This document shows, one piece after another, positions 27,322-35,397 of a stretch of 36,216 nucleotides of DNA; position 1 is the stretch's first letter; each line of letters starts with the position of its first letter. The position numbers were made by a program, and so were the translations under genes. The notes beneath the pieces are model-generated. The model saw nothing but the letters and a program-made list of their open reading frames with translations. It ran no database searches and had not been told where the DNA came from. The stretch is from Verrucomicrobiota bacterium (GTDB lineage: Bacteria > Verrucomicrobiota > Kiritimatiellia > UBA8416 > SLMC01), in contig JASEHE010000005.1 of the NCBI GenBank assembly GCA_030018915.1, positions 1 to 36,216 of the forward strand, read 5' to 3'.

Positions 27322-29793
27322 TTAGTCCTTGGCTCCCTGGACGCACTCCCCGTCCCAATCGGGTCCAGGCGGATGCTGCTGGTAGCGCAGGGCGCGGTCC
27401 CTGAGAATCGCCGAGGGCGGGTCGTCTTCCCGGGCCAATATCTCATCGAGCCGGCGGCGGCATTCGGCCCATTCCCGCCGCGTGAAACAGGCCCGCGCCG
27501 CCTCATAGTCGCGGATCACACGAAGCCCGGCCTCGCCCACGGACTCCTGCCGGCCTTCCAGCGCATAGGCCGTTGTGCTCAGGCTCTTGCCCAGCACGCG
27601 AATCTTGCCCAGGGCGCGGACCACGATTTCAGAGCCCAGAAGCGCTCGCGTCTGTTCGCCGATGATGATATCGGCGCCGAATTCCTTGTTGGCTGCTTCC
27701 AGCCGAAATGCCAGGTTGACGGTATCACCCAGCACCGTGTACTGGAACTTGCGCGCGGAACCAACGTTCCCAGCCGTCACCGTTCCAGAGTTGACGCCCA
27801 TTCGAACGTTCAAGGTCACGCCATACTCGACCTGGAGCCGGGCGTTCAACCGCCGCACTATTTCGCGGTGTTCCAGGGCGGCTTGGCACGTCTTGCGGGC
27901 ATGCTCGGGGTCCGGATACGGGGCGCCCCAGACCGCCATGATGCCGTCGCCGATGTACTTATCCAGATACCCCCCGTGATTGAGAATGCAGTCGGTGATC
28001 GGGGTCAGGTAGGCGTTCAGGAGTTCGATCAGCTTTTCCGGCGGCAGGTGTTCGCTGATCGAAGTGAAGCCCGCAATATCCGAGGTGAACACCGTGGCCT
28101 CGACGTTCCGGCCGGAAATCCCCAGCCGGTCGGGGTGCTCCTCCAGATAGGCAAGCACCTTGGCCGACACCATTCGCGAGAACATTCCACGGATTCTGCG
28201 CTTGGCCTTCTCTTCCGCGAAGAACCGATAGGATACCACCCCGAACGCGCATATTCCGATGTACAACAGGGGCCAGACGACTGGGAGAACGACGGCGTTG
28301 ACGTGCACATTGAGATAGCCGACCACGAGATAGAGGAGGCTGAAGAGGCCCGCCACAACACCGAGCCGCGGTGATTTCTCCACCTCGCAGAGCCCTGTGA
28401 ACAGAAGGAAGAGCACAACCATGAGCGCCCGGCTTTGAGCCGCGTTCAGCGGGGCGAGAAATCGTCCGGCCAGAATGTTGTCGATAGCGGTCAGATGCGT
28501 CAGGACCAACGGCGTCTGGGTGTCCAATGGACACGATCCGACGTCCATGCCGGTGCACGCAACCCCAACCAAGACCACGCGGCCGTCCAGGAGCGGGCGA
28601 AACCGGGCGGCGAGCTTCCGGGCCTGTTCGGCGGGAATCGTCGGGGAGGGCGCCACGTCGGCGAAGTCCAAGGCGGGGAAATCCTGGATGCGCGCGAAAT
28701 AGTTGAGAAACAGTTCGCCGTTGGCGTTGATGGGAATCCGCAAGGCCGGTCGGCCCGGGGGCCGGACAACAATCTCCTTGCCGAAGTGGACCTGAACCAC
28801 GCCTGGCTTCAGGGGAAAAGACACGCCCAGTTGAAGAAGGCTGGCGGCGAACGCGAACGAAGGGACAAAGGCGTCGGCCGGCCAGCCGGCCGACGCGTCC
28901 GCGTAGCTGAATCCCAGAACCATCGGCAGGCGCCGAATGACCCCATCAGGGTCGGGCCGCGCATTGATCGGCCCGAGCCACACGTAATCAATGAAATCCC
29001 TGGACGGCATCCTGGCGTTCGGCGAGAAGGCGTAGCCCTGCCGATTTGCCGGCTCAGGGAAATGAATGTCGTCCGCGGGGATCGCCATGTCCAGCACATA
29101 TCGAACCGCGTCGTCTGGCGCGGCTGCCGATCCCGTCCGGTCGCCATGAGCAGGGCCGCGCGACCACTGAGGAATCGCGTGAGGCTTGGGATCAATCCAT
29201 CCGCCTCGGAAGTAGAATGGAAACAGGATCGGAAACCGGTTGTTGCCCATGATCGTCGCCAGGCAATGGGCCAGTTGGTCGCCGCCCTGCTCGAACGACA
29301 ACCGGTTGATTTCGGCAATGGTCTCGTGGGAGAGCATTTGCCGGCCGTCCCGGGACACCCGGTCGAGATCGCGGACGATCTTTCCGATTCGCGCGGAATC
29401 TTCACTGACACGCGATTCCACCGTCGCGCCGGATGTGCCCAGGTCCTCCTGAAAAACGACATCGTAAGCCAGTACGCCGGGCCGGTAGTGCCGATCAAAA
29501 AACACAAGCTGGTCAAAAAACGGCTTGCGCGACAACCAGTGCCCCGCGCCAAATCGTCCCAGCCGGCTCTGGGTCTGCGCGTCGATTGCTAGCAACGTCA
29601 AGGGGACGCGACCGCGCGCGGCAGGGTTGCGCGCCAACGCGTAGCGCAAACGCAAGCGCATGTCGCCGGCGGCGGCTTCCCACGTTGTCAGCAATTGGCC
29701 GGCCGCGACGGCGAACCCCAGCGACAAGCCGGATATGGCCCAGACCACGACCCGACCGGCCACAGCCGATTTGCCTTTCCTATCGCGTCTCAT
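27322..29793 (-). CDS. CHASE2-domain adenylate cyclase (class III)
   Basis: 823 aa from the ATG at 29793; the frame is open further upstream but that part overlaps the divergent FecR-like gene. An N-terminal membrane helix (about 12-35) is followed by a large CHASE2-type extracytoplasmic sensor (about 40-440). A cluster of three membrane helices (about 466-521) leads to a class III cyclase domain (about 563-746). Catalytic features are intact: metal aspartates in FTSDIAGFTS and DKYIGDGIMAVWG, the lysine in the latter, and YTVLGDTVNLAFRLE with the D, N and R needed for ATP use. It should make cAMP in response to an external signal. A short helical tail (about 770-823) follows. It shares a 139-bp upstream gap with the FecR-like gene. 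Confidence 0.93.
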   Translation of the reverse strand: MRRDRKGKSAVAGRVVVWAISGLSLGFAVAAGQLLTTWEAAAGDMRLRLRYALARNPAARGRVPLTLLAIDAQTQSRLGRFGAGHWLSRKPFFDQLVFFDRHYRPGVLAYDVVFQEDLGTSGATVESRVSEDSARIGKIVRDLDRVSRDGRQMLSHETIAEINRLSFEQGGDQLAHCLATIMGNNRFPILFPFYFRGGWIDPKPHAIPQWSRGPAHGDRTGSAAAPDDAVRYVLDMAIPADDIHFPEPANRQGYAFSPNARMPSRDFIDYVWLGPINARPDPDGVIRRLPMVLGFSYADASAGWPADAFVPSFAFAASLLQLGVSFPLKPGVVQVHFGKEIVVRPPGRPALRIPINANGELFLNYFARIQDFPALDFADVAPSPTIPAEQARKLAARFRPLLDGRVVLVGVACTGMDVGSCPLDTQTPLVLTHLTAIDNILAGRFLAPLNAAQSRALMVVLFLLFTGLCEVEKSPRLGVVAGLFSLLYLVVGYLNVHVNAVVLPVVWPLLYIGICAFGVVSYRFFAEEKAKRRIRGMFSRMVSAKVLAYLEEHPDRLGISGRNVEATVFTSDIAGFTSISEHLPPEKLIELLNAYLTPITDCILNHGGYLDKYIGDGIMAVWGAPYPDPEHARKTCQAALEHREIVRRLNARLQVEYGVTLNVRMGVNSGTVTAGNVGSARKFQYTVLGDTVNLAFRLEAANKEFGADIIIGEQTRALLGSEIVVRALGKIRVLGKSLSTTAYALEGRQESVGEAGLRVIRDYEAARACFTRREWAECRRRLDEILAREDDPPSAILRDRALRYQQHPPGPDWDGECVQGAKD

Positions 29794-29848
29794 TTGGCTC
29801 ACTATAGCAGTCACGCTGGACGGAACCACAAAAAATCGGTTTTCGGCA

Positions 29849-29878
29849 TTGACTTGTTCGGCGGCGCTGGCATAGACT
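29849..29878 (+). promoter_or_regulatory. Sigma-70-type promoter for the FecR-like gene
   Basis: TTGACT (29849-29854), an 18-nt spacer and TAGACT (29873-29878). The start of transcription would be near 29886, about 47 nt before the ATG. AGGAG at 29921-29925 is the ribosome-binding site, 7 nt from the ATG. Confidence 0.55.
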
Positions 29879-29932
29879 GCCAAAATAATGATTGATCGCG
29901 TGTTGTTGGAAACCAACGCCAGGAGATAATGG

Positions 29933-30850
29933 ATGAAAACACCACTCGTCAAGGTTGTCGCATGCGTCGCTTTTCTCGGACCGATCCAATCGGTCGTCCT
30001 GATGGCGGCGCCGTTCAATCCCGAATTCAAGATCGAACGCATTGTCGGCGAATGCCGTGTGAAAACGTCCGGCGCCGGCGACTTTGTGGCAGCCGAGGCG
30101 GACAAATCGTACCCATACGGCACTGAGATCAAGACGGGCGCCAAGTCGTCCGTCGTCATCGTCTTGTCCGAAGGCAACGAATGCCAGGTGCTCGCCAACG
30201 CCCAGTTGACCGTGACCGAGGACGCGACCGACAAGAAGCTGAAGCGCATCAAGCTGGTCGAGGGGCGCGTGGATGCGTCGCTGGAGAAGGACTTCCGGAA
30301 CTCGAATGGGTTCGAGATCGAAACCCCGGCCGCCGTCTGCGGCGTGATCGGCTCAAAGGTCTCAGCCGCTGTCCGTTCGCAGTCCGACAAGAACATCGGC
30401 GCCTTCGGCTGCAACGAGGGGCGGATGAACGTTCGCGGGAACCCCTATTTCTCGGCGCCGGACATGGACGCCGGCGACCAGATCACCGTCGCTTGCGCAT
30501 TGGATCGGTCCTATATCTACCTGCGCAACTCCGCCGGCGAATATGAGGTCGAACTCAAGGGAGCCGACGGCGCCCCGCGCCGGGTCAAGACCAAGCCGAA
30601 CGTCGTGATCAAGATTCATATCCGCAAGGCGGTCGAGGAGGAGAAGGAGATCGTCACTACTGTGATCGAGGGGCTGGAAGAACAGCCCGAGGGCACAAGC
30701 TGGGTCTATGTGACTCTTCCCGGCGAGGGTGGCAAGCCAGTGGAGAAGCCCATGCCGCCCCCGGCGGAGGAAGGCGAGGAATTGCGGCCTTCCGTGATGC
30801 CGACCACCACAACGACGGCTCCCTCGCCCACTCCTGTCGGCGAGCGATAA
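29933..30850 (+). CDS. FecR-domain secreted protein
   Basis: 305 aa. Signal peptide at about 1-26 (VVACVAFLG then SVVLMAAP). A FecR-like beta domain spans about 33-150: VGECRVKTSGAGDFVAAEAD, then GTEIKTGAKSSVVIVLSEGN and the typical FEIETPAAVCGVIGSK segment. The part from 150 to 230 continues beta-rich. The C-terminus is Glu/Pro/Thr-rich (about 250-305) and probably unstructured. No membrane segment other than the signal is seen, so it is likely periplasmic or secreted, not a classical FecR anti-sigma partner. The divergent CHASE2 cyclase and a shared gap suggest the two work together. FecR-domain proteins beside CHASE2 cyclases are a recurrent association. Confidence 0.82.
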   Translation: MKTPLVKVVACVAFLGPIQSVVLMAAPFNPEFKIERIVGECRVKTSGAGDFVAAEADKSYPYGTEIKTGAKSSVVIVLSEGNECQVLANAQLTVTEDATDKKLKRIKLVEGRVDASLEKDFRNSNGFEIETPAAVCGVIGSKVSAAVRSQSDKNIGAFGCNEGRMNVRGNPYFSAPDMDAGDQITVACALDRSYIYLRNSAGEYEVELKGADGAPRRVKTKPNVVIKIHIRKAVEEEKEIVTTVIEGLEEQPEGTSWVYVTLPGEGGKPVEKPMPPPAEEGEELRPSVMPTTTTTAPSPTPVGER

Positions 30851-30893
30851 GTTAAGTCCTTGCTGGAGCGTTGTCGCCGGCCCGTAACGCGGT

Positions 30894-30940
30894 TTGCCCG
30901 CATGTTTCACACTTCACTTCCGCGCGAAACATGCGGGCAA
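30894..30940 (+). repeat. Palindrome related to the 83-bp element; possible terminator
   Basis: Perfect 15-bp arms (30894-30908 with 30926-30940) around a 17-nt loop, 43 bp after the FecR-like stop. The arms share GCCCGCAT.TTTCAC and GAAACATGCG with the first hairpin of the elements at 21137 and 27035, but the second half of the element is missing. It could end transcription of the FecR-like gene, although no T-run follows. Confidence 0.7.
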
Positions 30941-31021
30941 GGGACAACAATGGGTTGATGGCGCGCATCCCGCGAGTCTTTAACCTCGGGATGCGCTTTT
31001 GGGGGAGACAGGAATGCGGCC

Positions 31022-32707
31022 ATGCGGCTGATCACGAAGTTCAACACCCTGATTCGAAGCCGTCTTCTCTGGGGCGCTTTTGTCGTCGTCGTCAGCATCA
31101 CGTTCATCGGCGTTTTCTCACAGCAGGGCGGGTGCGAGAAATCACCGGCCAGCGGCGAGGGGCGGCTGTTCGACCGGGTGATCTCCACGGAGGAGTTCGG
31201 CGCCGCGCGGCGTTTCACGCTCGGATTCGGGGAGCAGATCGGCTTGACCCGGCCGCAGGCAAAGGAACTCAGGAAACGCGCCTGGCAGCGCCTCGCCCTG
31301 CTCGGCGCCGCCGAGCGCCTCGGCCTCCTGGCATCCGACAGCGAGGTCCGTGAACTCATCCGGCGCGACCAGGTCTTCACCCAGCTCGGCGCCCAGCGCT
31401 TCAAGAACCACATCGCGCGCGAGTACGGAATCGCTATAGAAACCTACGAGGCCTACCTGAAGGATCAGATCGTCCTGTCGAAGCTCTACGATTTGATGCG
31501 GGCCTCGGTGTGGCTCGCTCCGGCCGAGATGGACCTCGATGTGCGCGATTTCTCGGACCGGTTCAACGTCGAGTTTGCTTTTCTCTCGCCCACAAACATG
31601 CCGGTCTCCACGAATGTCACCGAGGAAGCGGCCCGCGAGTTCTACCGCGCCAACACCAACCTGTTTGCGATCCCCTTCAGGATGAATGTGCGGTACGTGG
31701 AATTCCCATTCTCCAACTACACCGGCGTCGTCGCCGCGCAGGAGACGGATATCAAGCAATTCTACGACGACCATTTGGAGGATTTTGCCGTCAAAAGCAC
31801 GAACGGAATCGAGTCGGCCAAACCGTTGGATGATGACGTCCGCGCGAACATCATGGCCCGGCTGGTTGCCGACATGGCCAGGGACAAGGCGCGGGAACAG
31901 GCCATGGCGCTCGTCCTCTCGCTGACAGGCGGGCGATACCAGCAGGCCATGCCGCTGGAGGAAGCCATTGCCAAGATGGGTTCAACGGCGCAAACCTCGG
32001 CCTTCTTCGCCGCCGACGAGACGATCCCCGGTCTCGATGTCGGCCCCGATTTCTACAGGGCCGCGTTCGAACTGGACCCCTCGCGCGCCCAGCACAATGT
32101 CAGCGACGTAATCACGGGCGACCGCGCCGCCTACGTCATGACGACCTGCGCGAACACCCCGGGCCGGATTCCCGAGTTCGCGGAAGTGGCCGATCGCGCC
32201 ACGGACCTCGCGCGCAGCAACGCGCAGCACGGGGCTTTTCTCGACAAAGCGCGCGGCATGAAAGACGCCATCTCAGACGCGCTGGCCGCCGGCAAGAGCT
32301 TCGACGCCGCCCTCAAGGACTTCAACCTGAACGTGGCCACCACGCGGCCGTTCTCCGTCTTCGAACTGTTTGGCGGACTGACCGAAGACTCGACCAATGC
32401 CGTCCCACATGCCATGAGCCTGGTCCCGGCAGTCATGCGTTGCGACCGGGGCCAGCTCAGCGATCTGGCCGAAGCCGAAGGCGGACTGCTTCTCGCGTTC
32501 GTGGCGGACCGGCGCCCAGGCGACCCAGGCATTCTGGACTACGCGCGCATGGACCGCCAGAACAAGACCGACCGGTTCCTCACCATGTTGGCTTTCGGCT
32601 CCTGGGCCGACTACTTCCTGGCACAGGCGACATTCGAGGACTTCCATCCTATGACCGGCGGCGCCGACTCGGAACAGTCGCCGGAAGACGAGGCCCATTC
32701 CGACTGA
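31022..32707 (+). CDS. PpiD/SurA-N-like membrane-anchored periplasmic chaperone, no parvulin domain seen
   Basis: 561 aa. Short cytoplasmic start, one membrane helix (about 15-33, LLWGAFVVVVSITFIGVFS), then a periplasmic part. The N-terminal topology, and the helices following it (RRFTLGFGEQIGLTRPQAKE, ALLGAAERLGLLASDSEVRE, FKNHIAREYGIAIETYEAYL), match the chaperone domain of PpiD/SurA. I cannot find the parvulin signature (ARHIL-like, then GGDLG) in the C-terminal half, so it may be a chaperone without isomerase activity. The C-terminus (about 340-530) repeats a helical pattern like that of PpiD. It starts 171 bp after the FecR-like gene and converges on the radical SAM gene with a 6-bp gap. 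Confidence 0.78.
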   Translation: MRLITKFNTLIRSRLLWGAFVVVVSITFIGVFSQQGGCEKSPASGEGRLFDRVISTEEFGAARRFTLGFGEQIGLTRPQAKELRKRAWQRLALLGAAERLGLLASDSEVRELIRRDQVFTQLGAQRFKNHIAREYGIAIETYEAYLKDQIVLSKLYDLMRASVWLAPAEMDLDVRDFSDRFNVEFAFLSPTNMPVSTNVTEEAAREFYRANTNLFAIPFRMNVRYVEFPFSNYTGVVAAQETDIKQFYDDHLEDFAVKSTNGIESAKPLDDDVRANIMARLVADMARDKAREQAMALVLSLTGGRYQQAMPLEEAIAKMGSTAQTSAFFAADETIPGLDVGPDFYRAAFELDPSRAQHNVSDVITGDRAAYVMTTCANTPGRIPEFAEVADRATDLARSNAQHGAFLDKARGMKDAISDALAAGKSFDAALKDFNLNVATTRPFSVFELFGGLTEDSTNAVPHAMSLVPAVMRCDRGQLSDLAEAEGGLLLAFVADRRPGDPGILDYARMDRQNKTDRFLTMLAFGSWADYFLAQATFEDFHPMTGGADSEQSPEDEAHSD

Positions 32708-32713
32708 TCGAAT

Positions 32714-33730
32714 TCACCGCCGGGACCTCGACCATTCGCCGATGATGTCCACAGCCCGTCCGCAGTGTCGGCAGCGGCCGTCGCGCGCTATGCCCGTCGC
32801 GGCCACGGCATAGCCGCGACGCTCGACCAGCATCCCCCGGCAGCCCGGACACCGGGTGTCCTGGCCGGTCGCCGTTCGTGCGTTGCCCAGGTAGACATAG
32901 TCGAGGTGCTGCCGCGCGATCTCGCAGGCCTGCTCCAGGAGCGAGACCGGCGTTGGGGGAATCCGCATCCGATAGTCCGGGTGGTAGGCGCTCAAGTGGA
33001 GAACCGTCGCGGTGCCGAGTTCCGTCCGTATCCATCGAGACAAGCCGTCCAACGCGTTCCGGCCGTCGTTCAACCCGGGAATGAGCAGATTGGTGATTTC
33101 CACGTGGCAACCTGCCTGAACCGCCTGCCGGCAGAACGCCAACACCGGCGCCAGGCCGGCCCGGCAGTGCTCCCGGTAGAAGGAATCTTCGAAGCTCTTG
33201 ATGTCTATGTTCAAGGCGTCTATGAGCGGAAGCAGCTCGGCGGCGGGCTCCGCCCGTGCGTGTCCGTTGGTCACCATCGCGTTGATCAGGCCTTTTCGAC
33301 GAGCCGCGCTGGCGCAATCGACGACAAACTCGAAGGCGATCAGAGGCTCGTTGTACGTATACGCTATGCCGGGCGAACCGCGCGCGACGGCGGATGCCAC
33401 CACCTCCTCCGGGCTTGACCGCTTGCCGTTCCGGTCCACCTGCTGCGAGATCGTCCAGTTCTGGCAGAACGAGCAGGAAAGATTGCAGCCCCAACCTCCC
33501 ACGCTGAATATCTCGGAGCCCGGATAGAAATGATAGAGAGGCTTCTTCTCGATGGGATCCACGCGCGCGGAGGAGAGCAGCCCGTAGCCGTATGCCCGAA
33601 GTTCCCCGCCCTCCGCCTGGCGGACCCCGCAGCGCCCCGCCTTCCCATCGGCGATCGCGCAGCCGTGCGGGCAGAGATCGCACACGATTTGTTTGCCCGA
33701 TTCCAGATGCCAATATCGAGCAGTCTTCAT
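32714..33730 (-). CDS. amrS: AmmeMemoRadiSam-type radical SAM enzyme (PflA-like)
   Basis: 338 aa from the ATG at 33730 (GGGA upstream); the open frame to 33880 adds residues unlike the family. The radical SAM cluster motif is C82-x3-C86-x2-C89 in GCNLSCSFCQNW. An N-terminal CDLCPHGC with a further C34 (C17, C20, C24, C34) is also typical of the AmrS subfamily. The C-terminus holds two more CxxC pairs (RCPGC and CRHC), a likely rubredoxin-like metal site and an addition to the usual core. AmrS usually works with MEMO and AMMECR1 proteins; neither is in the window. The substrate is unknown. Family confident; the gene name is by analogy. Confidence 0.85.
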   Translation of the reverse strand: MKTARYWHLESGKQIVCDLCPHGCAIADGKAGRCGVRQAEGGELRAYGYGLLSSARVDPIEKKPLYHFYPGSEIFSVGGWGCNLSCSFCQNWTISQQVDRNGKRSSPEEVVASAVARGSPGIAYTYNEPLIAFEFVVDCASAARRKGLINAMVTNGHARAEPAAELLPLIDALNIDIKSFEDSFYREHCRAGLAPVLAFCRQAVQAGCHVEITNLLIPGLNDGRNALDGLSRWIRTELGTATVLHLSAYHPDYRMRIPPTPVSLLEQACEIARQHLDYVYLGNARTATGQDTRCPGCRGMLVERRGYAVAATGIARDGRCRHCGRAVDIIGEWSRSRR

Positions 33731-33848
33731 ATCGGTTCCCACACGCCGCCGTAATCCGCCGCAATCACAGGTAAGCCCGGCCTGGCAGCACATATCGGTT
33801 TGCGCGGGGCATACGGCCGGATCGTTACCACGAAACGCCAGCCGTTGC

Positions 33849-33967
33849 GTTCGAAAAATGAGGCCCAAGGCCACCGGCAAACAACCGTTGCTGTTTCGGG
33901 AGTTGGAGGAACATCGCGAGCACCGTTACAGCGCGCTGGTGAGCAACAACACCGAGTTTCCGCCGGA
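33849..33967 (+). pseudogene. Transposase C-terminal remnant (IS1380-like)
   Basis: In a 456-bp gap (33731-34186) without intact genes, one plus-strand frame reads VRKMRPKATGKQPLLFRELE followed by EHREHRYSALVSNN. This resembles the segment of IS1380-family transposases just before the conserved RAD(V/A)ENRIKELK block, which is missing here; the frame is lost after the residue at 33967. I saw no terminal repeats or target duplication. It marks past insertion activity next to the composition change at the right end. Recognition is from memory of the family pattern only. Confidence 0.4.
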
Positions 33968-34186
33968 TGGGCCTCCGCCACTTCGAGCACAGTGAGCAGC
34001 AACCCCGCGACAGTCAGCGCCCGGGCTCGATTTCCAGCGTAGCGGTCCATTGCGTTTAGAGAAATCCCTTGCATCGTGTGCCGGCTTTGCCATGCTTCAA
34101 TTACGTCTTGAATTGAATTGCGACCGACTATCTTGATGTCTGCCGCGGAATGCAAGAGAAAAAGGCATGCGCGAGGAACCGATCCC

Positions 34187-35380
34187 ATGACAACTTGCAG
34201 ACTTGACCTGAACCTGATGCTCGTCGTGTTGTTCGGCGTCTCCCTCTCCGCGCTGGGGTGTCCCTATCCGAGCGGGGCGAAGGTCGTGCCGGAGGTCATC
34301 TGCGCGCATGGAACCGCCCAGTTGTTATTGTCCGTGGAACGGGGAGACGAGGATTACAAGATCGCGTCCGGGGGCGTTCAGGTGGACTACGTCATTCGGG
34401 GCGGAGGCCAGGAGATCCGCCCCCCTCCGGTCTTTCCCCCGATCACGGGACCGGGAGAAGATCAGTACGTCACGGATTTTCCGGCTCTGGGACCGGGCCG
34501 GTATGAAGTCACCGTTTCCGCCGGCGTGACGTCGTCCCCGAACGGCTCGCCGGTGACGAAATCGGCCACCTTCCCGCCTTTGCCGTTGATCGTCCTTAAA
34601 GTGGAGTCCCTTTTACCGGACAATATCGAACGCGAAGTTGATGATGGGGACGGAAATTCCGACACACGTCTCTTCGTTGTTGATATTTCAGCAACTGCTG
34701 GAGATGTCGTTACAGTAACAGCGACGCCATTCCCAAATGTAGCGGAGGCTGATCTTCCCTCTTGCTGGACACTTACAGGGGGAATCGGAGTGGGTAAATT
34801 ACAAAGGACGATCGATAGAACAACACCCTCAAAGACAGTGCTAAAATGTGAGTGTGGTACGTCCGGAAAAGAGACAACGGTGTATGTGGTAGCGTGCAGA
34901 TGGTCTGCATTGGCTGATGCTGTTGGAGCGATTGGACACGCTTGGTGGCATTTCGAAATAGAACCTGACTCAGCTATTGATGGTGTCATTAGGAAAATCC
35001 AAAATTCGTTAACGCCGTTCGTAGACCAGGATGGGGGATTTTATCCCGTGATAACGGGGTCCCCAATACTATGTCCAGGAAAAGTTGTTATCGGGCCCCA
35101 AGTGATTGGGAGTACTACAAATGTTCACGCCGCTACTGCCGGTCATGATTGGGAGATCGAAGAGGAATTCAAATTTGCGACATTGTTGTCCGGCCTGACT
35201 GAATGCAGGAGTTTCTGGGTTAACTCAGGCACCTATAACATTGCTGCTCGCAATTGTGTTTATGGCGTTTGTCGCATAGGTCGTGCTTGCCCAGTTGCAA
35301 ACCCGGAAATGCATGCCTTCAATTGCCCCGACTTTTGGACAACCCAGCACATTAATGATTGGCTCGAGACGTTGCCATAG
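34187..35380 (+). CDS. Putative lipoprotein effector with permuted NlpC/P60-like C-terminal domain
   Basis: 397 aa from the ATG at 34187 (GAGGAA 8 nt upstream). The signal ends in SALGC, a lipobox-like site with Cys25. Residues 30-135 form a beta-rich region encoded in GC-rich codons. From about codon 137 (near 34600) the codon use becomes AT-rich. The C-terminal 150 residues fit the layout of permuted NlpC/P60 (papain-fold) enzymes: H251 in IGHAWWHFEI, a second His/Trp pair in AGHDWEIEEEF (H320), and the likely catalytic C357 in YNIAARNCVYGV. Such domains are found as C-terminal toxin or hydrolase modules of secreted and RHS-type proteins. Substrate unknown; a peptide, amide or lipid acyl bond is possible. 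A small gene with YwqK-like repeats follows 17 bp later and may encode immunity. Confidence 0.6.
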   Translation: MTTCRLDLNLMLVVLFGVSLSALGCPYPSGAKVVPEVICAHGTAQLLLSVERGDEDYKIASGGVQVDYVIRGGGQEIRPPPVFPPITGPGEDQYVTDFPALGPGRYEVTVSAGVTSSPNGSPVTKSATFPPLPLIVLKVESLLPDNIEREVDDGDGNSDTRLFVVDISATAGDVVTVTATPFPNVAEADLPSCWTLTGGIGVGKLQRTIDRTTPSKTVLKCECGTSGKETTVYVVACRWSALADAVGAIGHAWWHFEIEPDSAIDGVIRKIQNSLTPFVDQDGGFYPVITGSPILCPGKVVIGPQVIGSTTNVHAATAGHDWEIEEEFKFATLLSGLTECRSFWVNSGTYNIAARNCVYGVCRIGRACPVANPEMHAFNCPDFWTTQHINDWLETLP

Positions 35381-35397
35381 CGTGGAGGAAAAGAGAT

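Noticed and set aside
33727-34188. Minus-strand open frame across the gap before the lipoprotein gene
   Set aside because: No ribosome-binding site or family resemblance, and the opposite strand contains the transposase-like fragment.
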